From Chryseosolibacter sp044507115 (GTDB taxonomy: Bacteria; Bacteroidota; Bacteroidia; Cytophagales; Cyclobacteriaceae): a DNA stretch of 24,219 bases. The stretch covers positions 1-24,219 of the forward strand of contig JBIQJZ010000029.1 of the NCBI GenBank assembly GCA_044507115.1. The letters are read 5' to 3'. The position numbers and the translations under genes were made by a program. The notes under the pieces are model-generated. The model ran no database searches. It worked only from the letters and a program-made list of their open reading frames with translations, and was not told the DNA's origin. Below, in pieces: positions 1-6,343 of this stretch. Position 1 is the stretch's first letter. Every line of letters starts with the position of its first letter.

Positions 1-44
1 GCCAATAACCACAGCGTTGTGGTTGCCATCAATAATCTCAACAT
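1..44 (-). CDS. N-terminus of a probable exported protein under TPP riboswitch control (partial)
   Basis: Only the first 14 codons or so are inside the window. Reading leftward from the ATG at 44-42 gives MLRLLMATTTLWLL, a short basic start followed by a hydrophobic run that looks like a signal peptide. The protein continues past the left edge. It is the first possible gene downstream of the TPP riboswitch at 262-186, so a role in thiamine uptake or synthesis is expected. A signal peptide would fit the thiamine-type TonB-dependent outer-membrane receptors known to sit behind TPP riboswitches in Bacteroidetes, but nothing beyond the leader is visible to confirm it. A second in-frame ATG lies at 29-27. 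Another minus frame is open here but has no start codon after its stop at 60-58. The identity is inferred from context only. Confidence 0.35.
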   Translation of the reverse strand, partial: MLRLLMATTTLWLL

Positions 45-185
45 GATTGTAGTTGGTTTAAACTTGCAGTGCACAGGGGAATGCGCTGCGTACGTTTAAC
101 CACCTGCCAAGCACATCGTTCCGTATGCCGGTACCAGCACGCAGTCGGATGATTGTCACACAAATAGTGATTGCTTCAGCAGGTT

Positions 186-262
186 TGCCTCCCTTCGGCC
201 GCATTACCGGCATCAGGTTCCATGGGTATAATCTCAGCCCGTTATTTTTAGGCACCCCTTTC
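186..262 (-). promoter_or_regulatory. TPP (thiamine pyrophosphate) riboswitch
   Basis: On the minus strand the conserved thi-box blocks occur in order with normal spacing. GGGGTGCC (258-251) opens the aptamer, then GGGCTGAGA (240-232), ACCC (227-224), GAACCTGAT (220-212), then GCCGGTAATGCGGC, and finally GAAGGGA. GGGG and ACCC can form P2. GCCG and CGGC close P5 around GTAATG. P3 is very short, GCC against GGGC. The roughly 140-nt leader between the aptamer and the ATG at 44 shows no hairpin followed by a T-run, so control of translation initiation or a distal terminator is more likely than a simple adjacent terminator. Binding of thiamine pyrophosphate normally turns the downstream gene off. 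Confidence 0.92.
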
Positions 263-280
263 TTCCACTCGGAAGATGCG

Positions 281-310
281 CAAATCTAGTCAGACTTCAC
301 AGGTTAACAA
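281..310 (-). promoter_or_regulatory. Bacteroidetes-type promoter for the TPP riboswitch transcript
   Basis: On the minus strand TTG (310-308) is followed by exactly 19 nt and then TAGATTTG (288-281). This matches the Bacteroidetes primary sigma consensus, a -33 TTTG/TTG and a -7 TAnnTTTG. The predicted start of transcription falls about 10-15 nt before the riboswitch aptamer. It is the best complete promoter in the window, with both elements and the right spacing. Confidence 0.72.
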
Positions 311-362
311 AATATTCGAGCGACGATTCGGTGAGTTAGCGCCAGAATCCTAGTTTTGGAGT

Positions 363-866
363 ATGTACACCGCGCAGGTTGAGAATTTTACGTTTGAAAT
401 TGCCGCTGCTGACGAGGGATTTCTGGTGGATGGTAAACCGGTGGCCTGTGATATCACCACCATCAAGGATGGTTACTTTCACGTATTGATGGGGACCCGC
501 GGTTTTCGCGCTGAGATTGTCGAGGTCGATTCGCAAGGAAAGCAGTTAATTGTTAAGGTGAACGGGCGCACGTATCCCGTCATCTTGAAAGACCGGTTCG
601 ATGCCGTTCTTGAAAAGATGGGCATGACCGCGAATTCCGGTGCGCGCGTGAATCTTGTACGCGCTCCCATGCCGGGCCTGATCATCGCGTTGAAGGTCTG
701 CGACGGGGATGCCGTAAAAGCTGGTGATACCTTGCTGATTCTGGAAGCGATGAAAATGGAAAATGTCATCAAGGCTCCGGGTGACGCAGTTGTCAAGTCG
801 GTCAAGATCGCTATGGGTGATGGTGTGGAAAAAAATCAGGTATTGATTGAATTTAGCCCTGTCTAG
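363..866 (+). CDS. Biotin carboxyl carrier protein (acyl-CoA carboxylase or decarboxylase biotinyl subunit)
   Basis: This 167-residue protein carries a C-terminal biotinyl domain (about residues 98-167). The biotinylation motif is EAMKM at 128-132, with Lys131 as the predicted biotin attachment site. The preceding MPGLI and following GDGVEKNQVL are typical of the folded carrier domain. Residues 1-90 form a beta-rich N-terminal part seen in the stand-alone carrier subunits of Bacteroidetes propionyl/acetyl-CoA carboxylases. It would carry CO2 between a biotin carboxylase and a carboxyltransferase. Neither partner is adjacent, so they must be encoded elsewhere. TAGTTTTG at 351-358 matches the -7 consensus but ends only 4 nt before the ATG, so this box is either coincidental or the message is nearly leaderless. 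The GGAG at 358-361 is too close to serve as a normal ribosome binding site. Confidence 0.9.
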   Translation: MYTAQVENFTFEIAAADEGFLVDGKPVACDITTIKDGYFHVLMGTRGFRAEIVEVDSQGKQLIVKVNGRTYPVILKDRFDAVLEKMGMTANSGARVNLVRAPMPGLIIALKVCDGDAVKAGDTLLILEAMKMENVIKAPGDAVVKSVKIAMGDGVEKNQVLIEFSPV

Positions 867-880
867 ATTTTATTACTTCC

Positions 881-888
881 TATATTTG
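881..888 (+). promoter_or_regulatory. Bacteroidetes -7 box upstream of pyrH
   Basis: TATATTTG matches TAnnTTTG exactly and lies in the gap between the biotin carrier gene and pyrH. I see no TTG at the proper distance upstream, so only the -7 element is supported. Confidence 0.5.
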
Positions 889-964
889 CACGACTCGAAA
901 ACAGGTCCGGATGGAAAAAGAGGCTGAAATTGGCGTAAACCAGGAGAACGTTCCTCAGAAAACT

Positions 965-1675
965 ATGGTCAAATACAAGCGTATTCTGCTCAAGCTAAGT
1001 GGTGAATCGTTGCAAGGCACATCCAAGAGCACTAACCTCAGTCCGGAGATGCTCGAGCAATACTGTGAGGATATCAAAGCTGTGGCAGAGGCGGGAGTGG
1101 AAGTTGCGATTGTGATCGGCGGCGGGAATATCTTTCGTGGAGGCCAGGCCGAATCCCTTGGTATCGACCGCGTTCAGGGTGACTACATGGGAATGCTCGC
1201 AACCGTGATCAATGGTATGGCGTTGCAAAGTGCACTTGAACGCAACGGACTCTACACCCGGCTAATGTCCGGAATCAAGATGGAGCAGGTTTGCGAGCCT
1301 TTCATCAGACGCCGCGCGATTCGACACCTCGAGAAGGGAAGGATCGTAATCTTCGGAGCCGGTATCGGCAATCCATACTTCACTACAGACTCAACGGCTA
1401 GTCTTCGCGCTATCGAAACGCAGTGCGATGTGGTGTTAAAAGGGACTCGCGTAGATGGTGTGTACTCGGCTGACCCCGAGAAGGTACCTGATGCCAAACG
1501 ATACGAAAAGCTGTCCTTTCAGGAGGCATATGAAAAGAACCTCAATATTATGGACATGACAGCTTTCACACTGTGCATGGAAAACAAATTGCCTATCATC
1601 GTTTTTGATATGAACAAACGCGGTAATTTGTTGAAGGTTGTCCGGGGAGAGAAAGCAGGAACCCTGATCAGCTAA
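965..1675 (+). CDS. pyrH: Uridylate (UMP) kinase PyrH
   Basis: PyrH phosphorylates UMP to UDP with ATP in pyrimidine nucleotide synthesis, as a cytoplasmic hexamer. From the chosen start the protein is 236 residues, the usual family length. It begins MVKYKRILLKLSGES, the conserved PyrH N-terminus. GGGNIFRGG is at 52-60, the DYMGMLATVINGMALQ segment is at 73-88, TTDSTASLRA is at 140-149, and KGTRVDGVYSADP is at 159-171. The frame is open upstream to an ATG at 911, which would add 18 residues with no family counterpart. I prefer 965 on homology, but 911 is possible because the promoter box at 881-888 lies upstream of both. frr follows 79 nt downstream, the common bacterial pyrH-frr order. Confidence 0.96.
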   Translation: MVKYKRILLKLSGESLQGTSKSTNLSPEMLEQYCEDIKAVAEAGVEVAIVIGGGNIFRGGQAESLGIDRVQGDYMGMLATVINGMALQSALERNGLYTRLMSGIKMEQVCEPFIRRRAIRHLEKGRIVIFGAGIGNPYFTTDSTASLRAIETQCDVVLKGTRVDGVYSADPEKVPDAKRYEKLSFQEAYEKNLNIMDMTAFTLCMENKLPIIVFDMNKRGNLLKVVRGEKAGTLIS

Positions 1676-1693
1676 CGGTCGGCCGCACAAGGG

Positions 1694-1709
1694 CCGGGTC
1701 GAACCCCGG
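1694..1709 (+). other. GC-rich hairpin between pyrH and frr
   Basis: CCGGG (1694-1698) and CCCGG (1705-1709) form a 5-bp stem around the loop TCGAAC. The palindrome GGAGCTCC follows at 1709-1716. No T-run follows, so it is not a standard intrinsic terminator. The loop resembles a tRNA T-loop with one T missing, but there is no matching tRNA 5' half. Function unknown. Confidence 0.3.
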
Positions 1710-1728
1710 GAGCTCCAGCAACAATTTC

Positions 1729-1736
1729 TATATTTA
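1729..1736 (+). promoter_or_regulatory. Possible weak -7 box upstream of frr
   Basis: TATATTTA differs from TAnnTTTG only at the last position and lies 18 nt before the frr start. No -33 element is visible. frr may simply be read through from pyrH. Confidence 0.3.
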
Positions 1737-1754
1737 CGTCAAATCACGTACGCT

Positions 1755-2309
1755 ATGGACGAGCTTGATTTATACCTCGAAGAGGCGAAAGACCTCATGA
1801 CTAAAACAATTAATCACCTCGCATTTGAATTGACCAAGATTCGGGCCGGAAAGGCGAATCCTGCGATGCTTGATGGCGTGCAGGTGTCCTATTATGGTGC
1901 GAATACCCCATTGAACCAGGTTGCGTCGATGACTACCCCAGACGCGCGCACGATCTTCATCAAGCCTTGGGAGAAAGGTATTATCCCTGAGATCGAAAAG
2001 GCGATCATGAATGCGAACCTCGGACTCAATCCGCAGAATGACGGCCAGCAGATTATCATCAACATTCCGATGTTGACCGAAGAGCGGAGGAAACAACTGG
2101 TTAAGCAGGTCGGTCACGAGTGTGAACATAGCCGTGTCAGCATCCGGAACATTCGAAAGGAAACAAATGAGCAGCTGAAAAAAGTGAAGGGTGTGTCGGA
2201 AGATGATATCAAACGCGCCGAGGAACAGGTACAAAAGCTGACCGACGATTTCATTTCCAGGATTGACGCCCAACTGAAAAAGAAAGAAACGGAAATCATG
2301 ACGGTGTAG
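1755..2309 (+). CDS. frr: Ribosome recycling factor
   Basis: RRF splits the post-termination 70S ribosome together with EF-G so that subunits can be reused. The 184-residue length is standard. Family hallmarks include the N-terminal helix with LTKIRAGKANPAMLDG (about 26-41), the beta domain with VSYYGANTPLNQVA, and PWEKGIIPEIEKAI. The C-terminal helices carry LTEERRKQLVKQV, RVSIRNIRKE and a lysine-rich end. It follows pyrH in the same direction. The conserved MDELDLYLEEAKDLM start supports the ATG at 1755. Confidence 0.97.
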   Translation: MDELDLYLEEAKDLMTKTINHLAFELTKIRAGKANPAMLDGVQVSYYGANTPLNQVASMTTPDARTIFIKPWEKGIIPEIEKAIMNANLGLNPQNDGQQIIINIPMLTEERRKQLVKQVGHECEHSRVSIRNIRKETNEQLKKVKGVSEDDIKRAEEQVQKLTDDFISRIDAQLKKKETEIMTV

Positions 2310-2459
2310 TTGCCGGCGGCATTCGGACGCCTGTCGAGACGGCCGGGAGCATAATCTGTTCGCACCGGGTATAATTTTAGATTCTTTCTTATTTTCGGGA
2401 AACCCCTGCCATTAGAGCGTTGCATTTCAAATGGTGCAGGCAAGGTAAACCAGCTATAC

Positions 2460-3425
2460 ATGACAAAATTTTCATCGGAAGTCGAAGCCGCCAACGCGCT
2501 TGCGACATCCTATCAGCAGCTTAGAGCGGAGATATCCAAAGTTGTCATAGGACAGGAAGAAGTGGTGCGACAGGTGCTGATTGCGATCTTTTGCCAAGGC
2601 CATTCCTTGCTGGTCGGTGTCCCGGGACTGGCGAAAACGCTTCTGGTGCAGACGATCGCTACTGCTCTCGATCTCCAGTTCAAACGCATACAATTTACTC
2701 CAGACCTGATGCCGTCTGACATCGTCGGCGCCGAGACTATGGACAAGGAAAGAAACTTCAAGTTTGTCAAAGGCCCCATTTTCGCGAACATTGTTCTCGC
2801 GGATGAGATAAACCGCACGCCGCCAAAAACGCAGGCTGCCTTGCTGGAATCTATGCAGGAGTCGGCTGTAACGATCGCCGGGATGCGGTACGAACTTCCC
2901 AGTCCGTTTTTCGTCCTTGCGACTCAAAACCCTATTGAGCAGGAGGGAACCTATCCCTTGCCAGAGGCACAACTCGACCGTTTCATGTTCAATATCCTGC
3001 TGACGTACCCATCGTTTCGGGACGAGGTGGAGGTAGTTAAGATGACTACATCTGATGAGACAAGCACGGTCAACAAAGTATTAACGGGTCCGGACATCAC
3101 TGCCTTTCAGCATTTGGTCCGCCGCGTGCCCGTCCCGGACAATGTTGTTGAATACGCAGTGGGACTCGCCAACAAGACTCGCCCCGGCGCCGACGGTGGC
3201 TCTTCAATCGCCAGCGATTACCTTGAGTGGGGCGCGGGACCGCGAGCGTCACAGTATCTTGTACTCGGGGCGAAGTGCAATGCCCTGCTCAACGGAAAAT
3301 ACTCCCCGGACATTGAAGACGTTCAGGCGATCGCCAAGCCTGTGTTACGCCATCGCATCGTGCGCAACTTCAAGGCGGAAGCCGAGGGGATTAGCGTCGA
3401 TGAGATTATCGGGAGGCTTATTTGA
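2460..3425 (+). CDS. MoxR-family AAA+ ATPase
   Basis: This 321-residue cytoplasmic ATPase belongs to the MoxR/RavA group, which acts as a chaperone-like maturation factor for metal- or VWA-domain proteins. Walker A is GVPGLAKT (53-60), the usual MoxR variant in which Ala replaces the first Gly of GKT. Walker B is IVLADE (111-116), followed by INRTPPKTQAALLESMQE. Sensor 1 is ATQNP (154-158), then EQEGTYPLPEAQLDRF. The C-terminal lid (about 210-321) is complete. MoxR genes usually precede a DUF58 gene and VWA genes. Here the next gene is an unrelated small lipoprotein, so its partner is not apparent. TATTTTCG (2390-2397) and other AT-rich sequence upstream could hold a promoter, but no good consensus is seen. 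Confidence 0.93.
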   Translation: MTKFSSEVEAANALATSYQQLRAEISKVVIGQEEVVRQVLIAIFCQGHSLLVGVPGLAKTLLVQTIATALDLQFKRIQFTPDLMPSDIVGAETMDKERNFKFVKGPIFANIVLADEINRTPPKTQAALLESMQESAVTIAGMRYELPSPFFVLATQNPIEQEGTYPLPEAQLDRFMFNILLTYPSFRDEVEVVKMTTSDETSTVNKVLTGPDITAFQHLVRRVPVPDNVVEYAVGLANKTRPGADGGSSIASDYLEWGAGPRASQYLVLGAKCNALLNGKYSPDIEDVQAIAKPVLRHRIVRNFKAEAEGISVDEIIGRLI

Positions 3426-3428
3426 CCG

Positions 3429-3465
3429 GGTTCTGGGTGCCGGGGACTAGGTTCTGGGGGACTGG
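3429..3465 (+). repeat. 21-nt-period repeat, copy upstream of the Rieske-like gene
   Basis: GGTTCTGGG occurs at 3429-3437 and again at 3450-3458, exactly 21 nt apart, in a G-rich tract starting 3 nt after the moxR stop codon. Its reverse complement, core CCCAGAACCTAG, matches the repeat at 3934-3987. The two tracts therefore lie in inverted orientation on either side of the gene at 3487-3924. Confidence 0.7.
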
Positions 3466-3486
3466 CAATTACAATAGAATATAGAG

Positions 3487-3924
3487 ATGAGGGTTGGGTG
3501 GTTAGGTATTGCGTTTGTTCTAGCGAGTTGGGGTTGTCAACCTGACTTGTCGGATGACGCTATTCCATGGCAACCCTTTGATGTGATTCAGATCAATCTC
3601 AACCTTCCGGAATATGTAAGTCTGAAAAACGACGGGGGATTTAAGACGATTGAAAACGCCGGCGTGCGCGGTATAATTCTCTACCGGCTGAACGCCTCAA
3701 ACTATCTCGCATACGAGCGGAACTGTTCGTTCCAACCAAACAGCGCCTGCGCAACGGTAGAGGTACATGCTACGACCCTCTTTCTCTTCTGCGCTTGCTG
3801 TTCCTCCAACTTCGACTTTGCAACTGGTTATCCGACGAGCGGACCCGCTTGGAGACCCCTCCGCCGATATCACAGCTCCCTCAATGGAACTACCCTCACC
3901 ATCACCGACGACGTTGTTGAATAG
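3487..3924 (+). CDS. Small lipoprotein with a degenerate Rieske-like domain
   Basis: This 145-residue protein starts with a hydrophobic segment ending in ASWGC (13-17), a plausible but imperfect lipobox with Cys17 as the lipidated residue. The second half keeps a Rieske-like layout. An ERNC segment (77-80) sits where a Rieske CxH would be, but has CSF. CACCSSNFD (102-110) sits where CPCHGSxFD would be, with the His replaced by Cys105. GPAWRPLRRY (119-128) and a final beta strand then match the Rieske fold. Both histidine ligands are missing, so a classical [2Fe-2S] Rieske cluster is unlikely. The cysteines (80, 88, 102, 104, 105) could form disulfides or bind another metal. The gene lies between inverted repeats and converges on pheS. 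Function unknown; the Rieske relation is my reading of the motif spacing. Confidence 0.72.
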   Translation: MRVGWLGIAFVLASWGCQPDLSDDAIPWQPFDVIQINLNLPEYVSLKNDGGFKTIENAGVRGIILYRLNASNYLAYERNCSFQPNSACATVEVHATTLFLFCACCSSNFDFATGYPTSGPAWRPLRRYHSSLNGTTLTITDDVVE

Positions 3925-3933
3925 TACCTCCAA

Positions 3934-3987
3934 CCCAGAATCTGGCACCTAGAACCCAGTGCCCTGCACCCAGAACCCAGCGCCCTG
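3934..3987 (+). repeat. 21-nt-period repeat, copy downstream of the Rieske-like gene
   Basis: Two adjacent 21-nt units at 3946-3966 and 3967-3987 differ at two positions only. They share ACC(T/C)AGAACCCAG(T/C)GCCC, and a partial unit CCCAGAA is at 3934-3940. The tract fills the gap between the convergent Rieske-like gene and pheS and ends 2 nt before the pheS stop codon. It is inverted relative to the 3429-3465 tract, which has the same 21-nt period. Confidence 0.75.
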
Positions 3988-3989
3988 CC

Positions 3990-5027
3990 CTATCCCCCCG
4001 CTCCCTGAAACTGCGCCAGGAAGCGCACATCGTTCTCCGAGTACAACCTCAGGTCATTGACCTGGTATCGCAACTGCGTTACACGCTCGATACCCATGCC
4101 GAAGGCGAAGCCGGTGAATTCTTCCGGGTCGATATCGCAGTTTCGCAGCACATTGGGGTGCACCATTCCCGCGCCTGCGATCTCCACCCATCCACTGCGT
4201 TTGCAGACCACGCACCCGTCACCTTTGCAGATGAGGCACGTCACATCGATTTCCGCACTCGGTTCGGTGAAAGGGAAAAACGAAGGGCGTAGGCGCAACT
4301 GTATATCGTCGCCATACATTTCCTTCGCAAAGTGGAAGAGTGTCTGTTTGAGATCCGCGAAGCTCACGTTGCGGTCGACGTACAAGCCCTCGACCTGGTG
4401 GAAGAAGCAGTGTGCACGCGCGGAGATCGCCTCATTGCGGTATACCCTTCCCGGCATGATTGCACGGACAGGAGGTTTTTGGTTTTGGAGGAGGCGTATC
4501 TGCACGTTCGAGGTATGGGTGCGCAGCAATACGTCGCCGCCTTCACGGTTAGTTTTTTCGATGAAGAAGGTGTCCTGCATCTCCCGCGCCGGGTGGTTCG
4601 GCGGGAAATTGAGCGCTGAGAAGTTGTGCCAATCGTCCTCGATCTCCGGACCGTTCGCTACATTGAAGCCCAGCCGCTCGAATATCTCAATGATGCGATA
4701 CTTGGTAATCGACAGCGGATGGAGATTGCCCACCTTGTTCGGTATAGGAGGAAGGGTCAGGTCGATGCCTGCCGGCGCCTCACTGCCCACCGTCTCCAGT
4801 GCTTGTGAGAGCTCAGCGAATTTGGCCTCGGCCGCCTTTTTCAGGTCGTTGAGGATCTTGCCCGATTGTTTCTTAGCCTCTGGCGGGAGCTTTTTCAGCT
4901 CATCGAAGAGTTCGGCAATCGCCCCTTTCTTGCTGATGAATTTGAGACGGAAGGTTTCAACGCTTTCGCGGTTAGCGGCGACAGACGCTTTGACCTCTTT
5001 CAATAATGTTTCGATACGTTCCTGCAT
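3990..5027 (-). CDS. pheS: Phenylalanine--tRNA ligase alpha subunit
   Basis: PheS forms the catalytic half of the heterotetrameric synthetase that charges tRNA-Phe. At 345 residues it has the N-terminal coiled coil (about 1-85). The class II core holds LLRTHTSNVQIR (167-178), motif 2 with GRVYRNEAISARAHCFFHQVEG (193-214) and motif 3 with GFAFGMGIERVTQLRY (306-321). A small insert with Cys264, Cys267, Cys272 and Cys275 precedes SGWVEIAGAGMVHP and looks like a metal-binding knuckle, as in many bacterial PheS proteins. pheT is not adjacent. The gene is transcribed alone from a -7 box at 5051-5044, which leaves a short leader before ATG 5027-5025. Confidence 0.97.
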   Translation of the reverse strand: MQERIETLLKEVKASVAANRESVETFRLKFISKKGAIAELFDELKKLPPEAKKQSGKILNDLKKAAEAKFAELSQALETVGSEAPAGIDLTLPPIPNKVGNLHPLSITKYRIIEIFERLGFNVANGPEIEDDWHNFSALNFPPNHPAREMQDTFFIEKTNREGGDVLLRTHTSNVQIRLLQNQKPPVRAIMPGRVYRNEAISARAHCFFHQVEGLYVDRNVSFADLKQTLFHFAKEMYGDDIQLRLRPSFFPFTEPSAEIDVTCLICKGDGCVVCKRSGWVEIAGAGMVHPNVLRNCDIDPEEFTGFAFGMGIERVTQLRYQVNDLRLYSENDVRFLAQFQGAGG

Positions 5028-5043
5028 GCGGGTTAAAGATCAT

Positions 5044-5051
5044 GCAAAAAT
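5044..5051 (-). promoter_or_regulatory. Bacteroidetes -7 box upstream of pheS
   Basis: On the minus strand TATTTTTG matches TAnnTTTG, 16 nt before the pheS ATG. A matching -33 TTG is not seen. The same 12-base context, TATTTTTGCATG, recurs upstream of the next minus-strand gene (6184-6173). Confidence 0.5.
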
Positions 5052-5091
5052 AGGGATTTGTTTTCACTTGCAGCCGCAGAATATCGCGACT

Positions 5092-6156
5092 CTACTCTAC
5101 GACTTCTTTCACATCGCGCTTCCTCAGTATAAGGCGATCCAGCGTGATGCTAAGGATAACGGATAGTCCCAGGACCGCGAGAATCACGTACCGATCAGTC
5201 AGGTCGCGCAGGAAGACTGCCATACCAATGTAAAATAGGTGTACACCCGTAAGGATGACCGTCGTTTGACTATGAGTCATACCGAGGCGCATGATGGCGT
5301 GGTGAATGTGGCTCTTGTCCGGCTTGAAAGGGGATTGTCCCTTGAGCAGTCGCAGCACGATTATGCGAAAGGTGTCAATAAGTGGAATGATAATTATACA
5401 GATTGCTGTGCCGATCGATGAGAGAAACTTGAACGGCGACTCTCGGGGTAGATAGAAGTTGACGTTAATGAAGTGAACTGCCAGGATTGACAGGAACATC
5501 CCGATGACGAGTGCCCCGGTATCGCCCATAAAAACCTCCGACGGCTCCCAGTTAAAGATGAGGAAGGCGAAGACGGCGCCGAGCATTGTGAACGACAGGA
5601 TTGCGTACACCGACTCGCCGACGAGGTAGAACCATCCTCCGAAACAGATGAGCGCCACGATTGCGATTGATCCTGCGAGTCCGTCGAGGCCATCGATGAG
5701 GTTGAACGAGTTTGTGATGACGATAATGGTAAGAATGGTCAGCACATTACTGATCCATTCGGGCAAAGCAAAGATTCCAAAGATACCGTATAAGGATCCG
5801 AGCTTCAGGTCAAAGAACAAAACGAGCAACGTCGCCGCGAGTATCTGACCTATCAACTTCAGGATTGCCCGCAATGGAACGAGATCGTCGCGCACGCCGA
5901 TAAAGAAGATGACGAAGAGTGCTACAAGTATCCATTTTATTTCCGACCAACTGGTCAGATCGATCCATATCAGCGATGAAATAGAGAATCCAAAGAAGAT
6001 GGCAATACCTCCCATCGAGGGGGTGTCCTTCTTGTGAATCTTTCGCCGACCGGGAATGTCGACGATATTTTTCTCCACCGAGTACTTAATGATCACGGGG
6101 ACCACTAAGAAACAGATAACGAAAGATGTAATTGCAGCCGCTAGATAGATGGCCAT
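5092..6156 (-). CDS. Polyprenyl-phosphate sugar-1-phosphate transferase (WecA/TagO/MraY family)
   Basis: This multi-pass inner-membrane enzyme transfers an N-acetylhexosamine-1-phosphate (typically GlcNAc-1-P) from its UDP-sugar to undecaprenyl phosphate and starts glycan assembly. At 354 residues with about ten hydrophobic segments it has the family signatures. These are PSMGGIAIFFGF (46-57), the Mg-binding VRDD (88-91) followed by LVPLRAILK, NSFNLIDGLDGLAGS (149-163), GDTG (211-214) and the cytoplasmic HIHH loop (283-286). The HIHH loop and lack of MraY-specific sequence favour WecA/TagO over MraY. It borders the polysaccharide cluster and probably supplies the initiating lipid-linked sugar. 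It is divergent from the glycosyltransferase at 6344 across a 187-nt gap holding both promoters. The exact substrate cannot be read from sequence. Confidence 0.93.
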   Translation of the reverse strand: MAIYLAAAITSFVICFLVVPVIIKYSVEKNIVDIPGRRKIHKKDTPSMGGIAIFFGFSISSLIWIDLTSWSEIKWILVALFVIFFIGVRDDLVPLRAILKLIGQILAATLLVLFFDLKLGSLYGIFGIFALPEWISNVLTILTIIVITNSFNLIDGLDGLAGSIAIVALICFGGWFYLVGESVYAILSFTMLGAVFAFLIFNWEPSEVFMGDTGALVIGMFLSILAVHFINVNFYLPRESPFKFLSSIGTAICIIIIPLIDTFRIIVLRLLKGQSPFKPDKSHIHHAIMRLGMTHSQTTVILTGVHLFYIGMAVFLRDLTDRYVILAVLGLSVILSITLDRLILRKRDVKEVVE

Positions 6157-6176
6157 GGTTCAGGGTCTGAAGCATG

Positions 6177-6184
6177 CAAAAATA
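6177..6184 (-). promoter_or_regulatory. Bacteroidetes -7 box upstream of the sugar-1-phosphate transferase
   Basis: On the minus strand TATTTTTG matches TAnnTTTG, 20 nt before the ATG at 6156. No clear -33 TTG is found at 19-21 nt. Confidence 0.5.
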
Positions 6185-6322
6185 GTAAAGAAACATAATC
6201 CGGTGTATCGCCTTTCATAATTATAAGTTGACATGACATACAATACGATGCTTTCGAAATCGTTCCTGACTCCGTTAACGGCGATTCAAAGTTTTTTTGC
6301 CACGCTTTTGTCAATATTAATC

Positions 6323-6330
6323 TAATTTTG
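6323..6330 (+). promoter_or_regulatory. Bacteroidetes -7 box upstream of the GT4 glycosyltransferase
   Basis: TAATTTTG matches TAnnTTTG, 13 nt before ATG 6344, giving a very short leader. A TTG lies at 6297-6299, 23 nt upstream, a little farther than usual. It would drive the two-gene plus-strand unit 6344-8685. Confidence 0.5.
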
Positions 6331-6343
6331 CGGCGGCCACACG

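Noticed and set aside
1..99. Plus-strand frame open from the left edge to a stop at 97-99, with plausible beta-rich residues
   Set aside because: It lies antisense to the riboswitch-controlled leader and gene start. No upstream evidence is available, and the residues match no family I recognise.
58..255. 65-residue minus-strand reading frame
   Set aside because: It starts inside and runs through the TPP riboswitch aptamer, and its sequence reflects the RNA, not a protein family.
911..964. Longer PyrH start at 911
   Set aside because: The extra 18 residues have no family counterpart, whereas the protein from 965 starts at the conserved MVKYKRILLKLSG. Not fully excluded.
1677..1720. tRNA gene between pyrH and frr
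   Set aside because: Only a T-arm-like hairpin with a six-base loop is present. No D-arm, anticodon arm or acceptor 5' strand is found.
3429..3987. CRISPR array or insertion sequence at the repeats
   Set aside because: The repeats are short, directly abutting with no unique spacers. No transposase or cas gene lies nearby.
4057..5166. 369-residue plus-strand frame opposite pheS
   Set aside because: It is the antisense shadow of pheS, whose protein is fully recognisable. The predicted protein is rich in Ser and Arg and has no family likeness.
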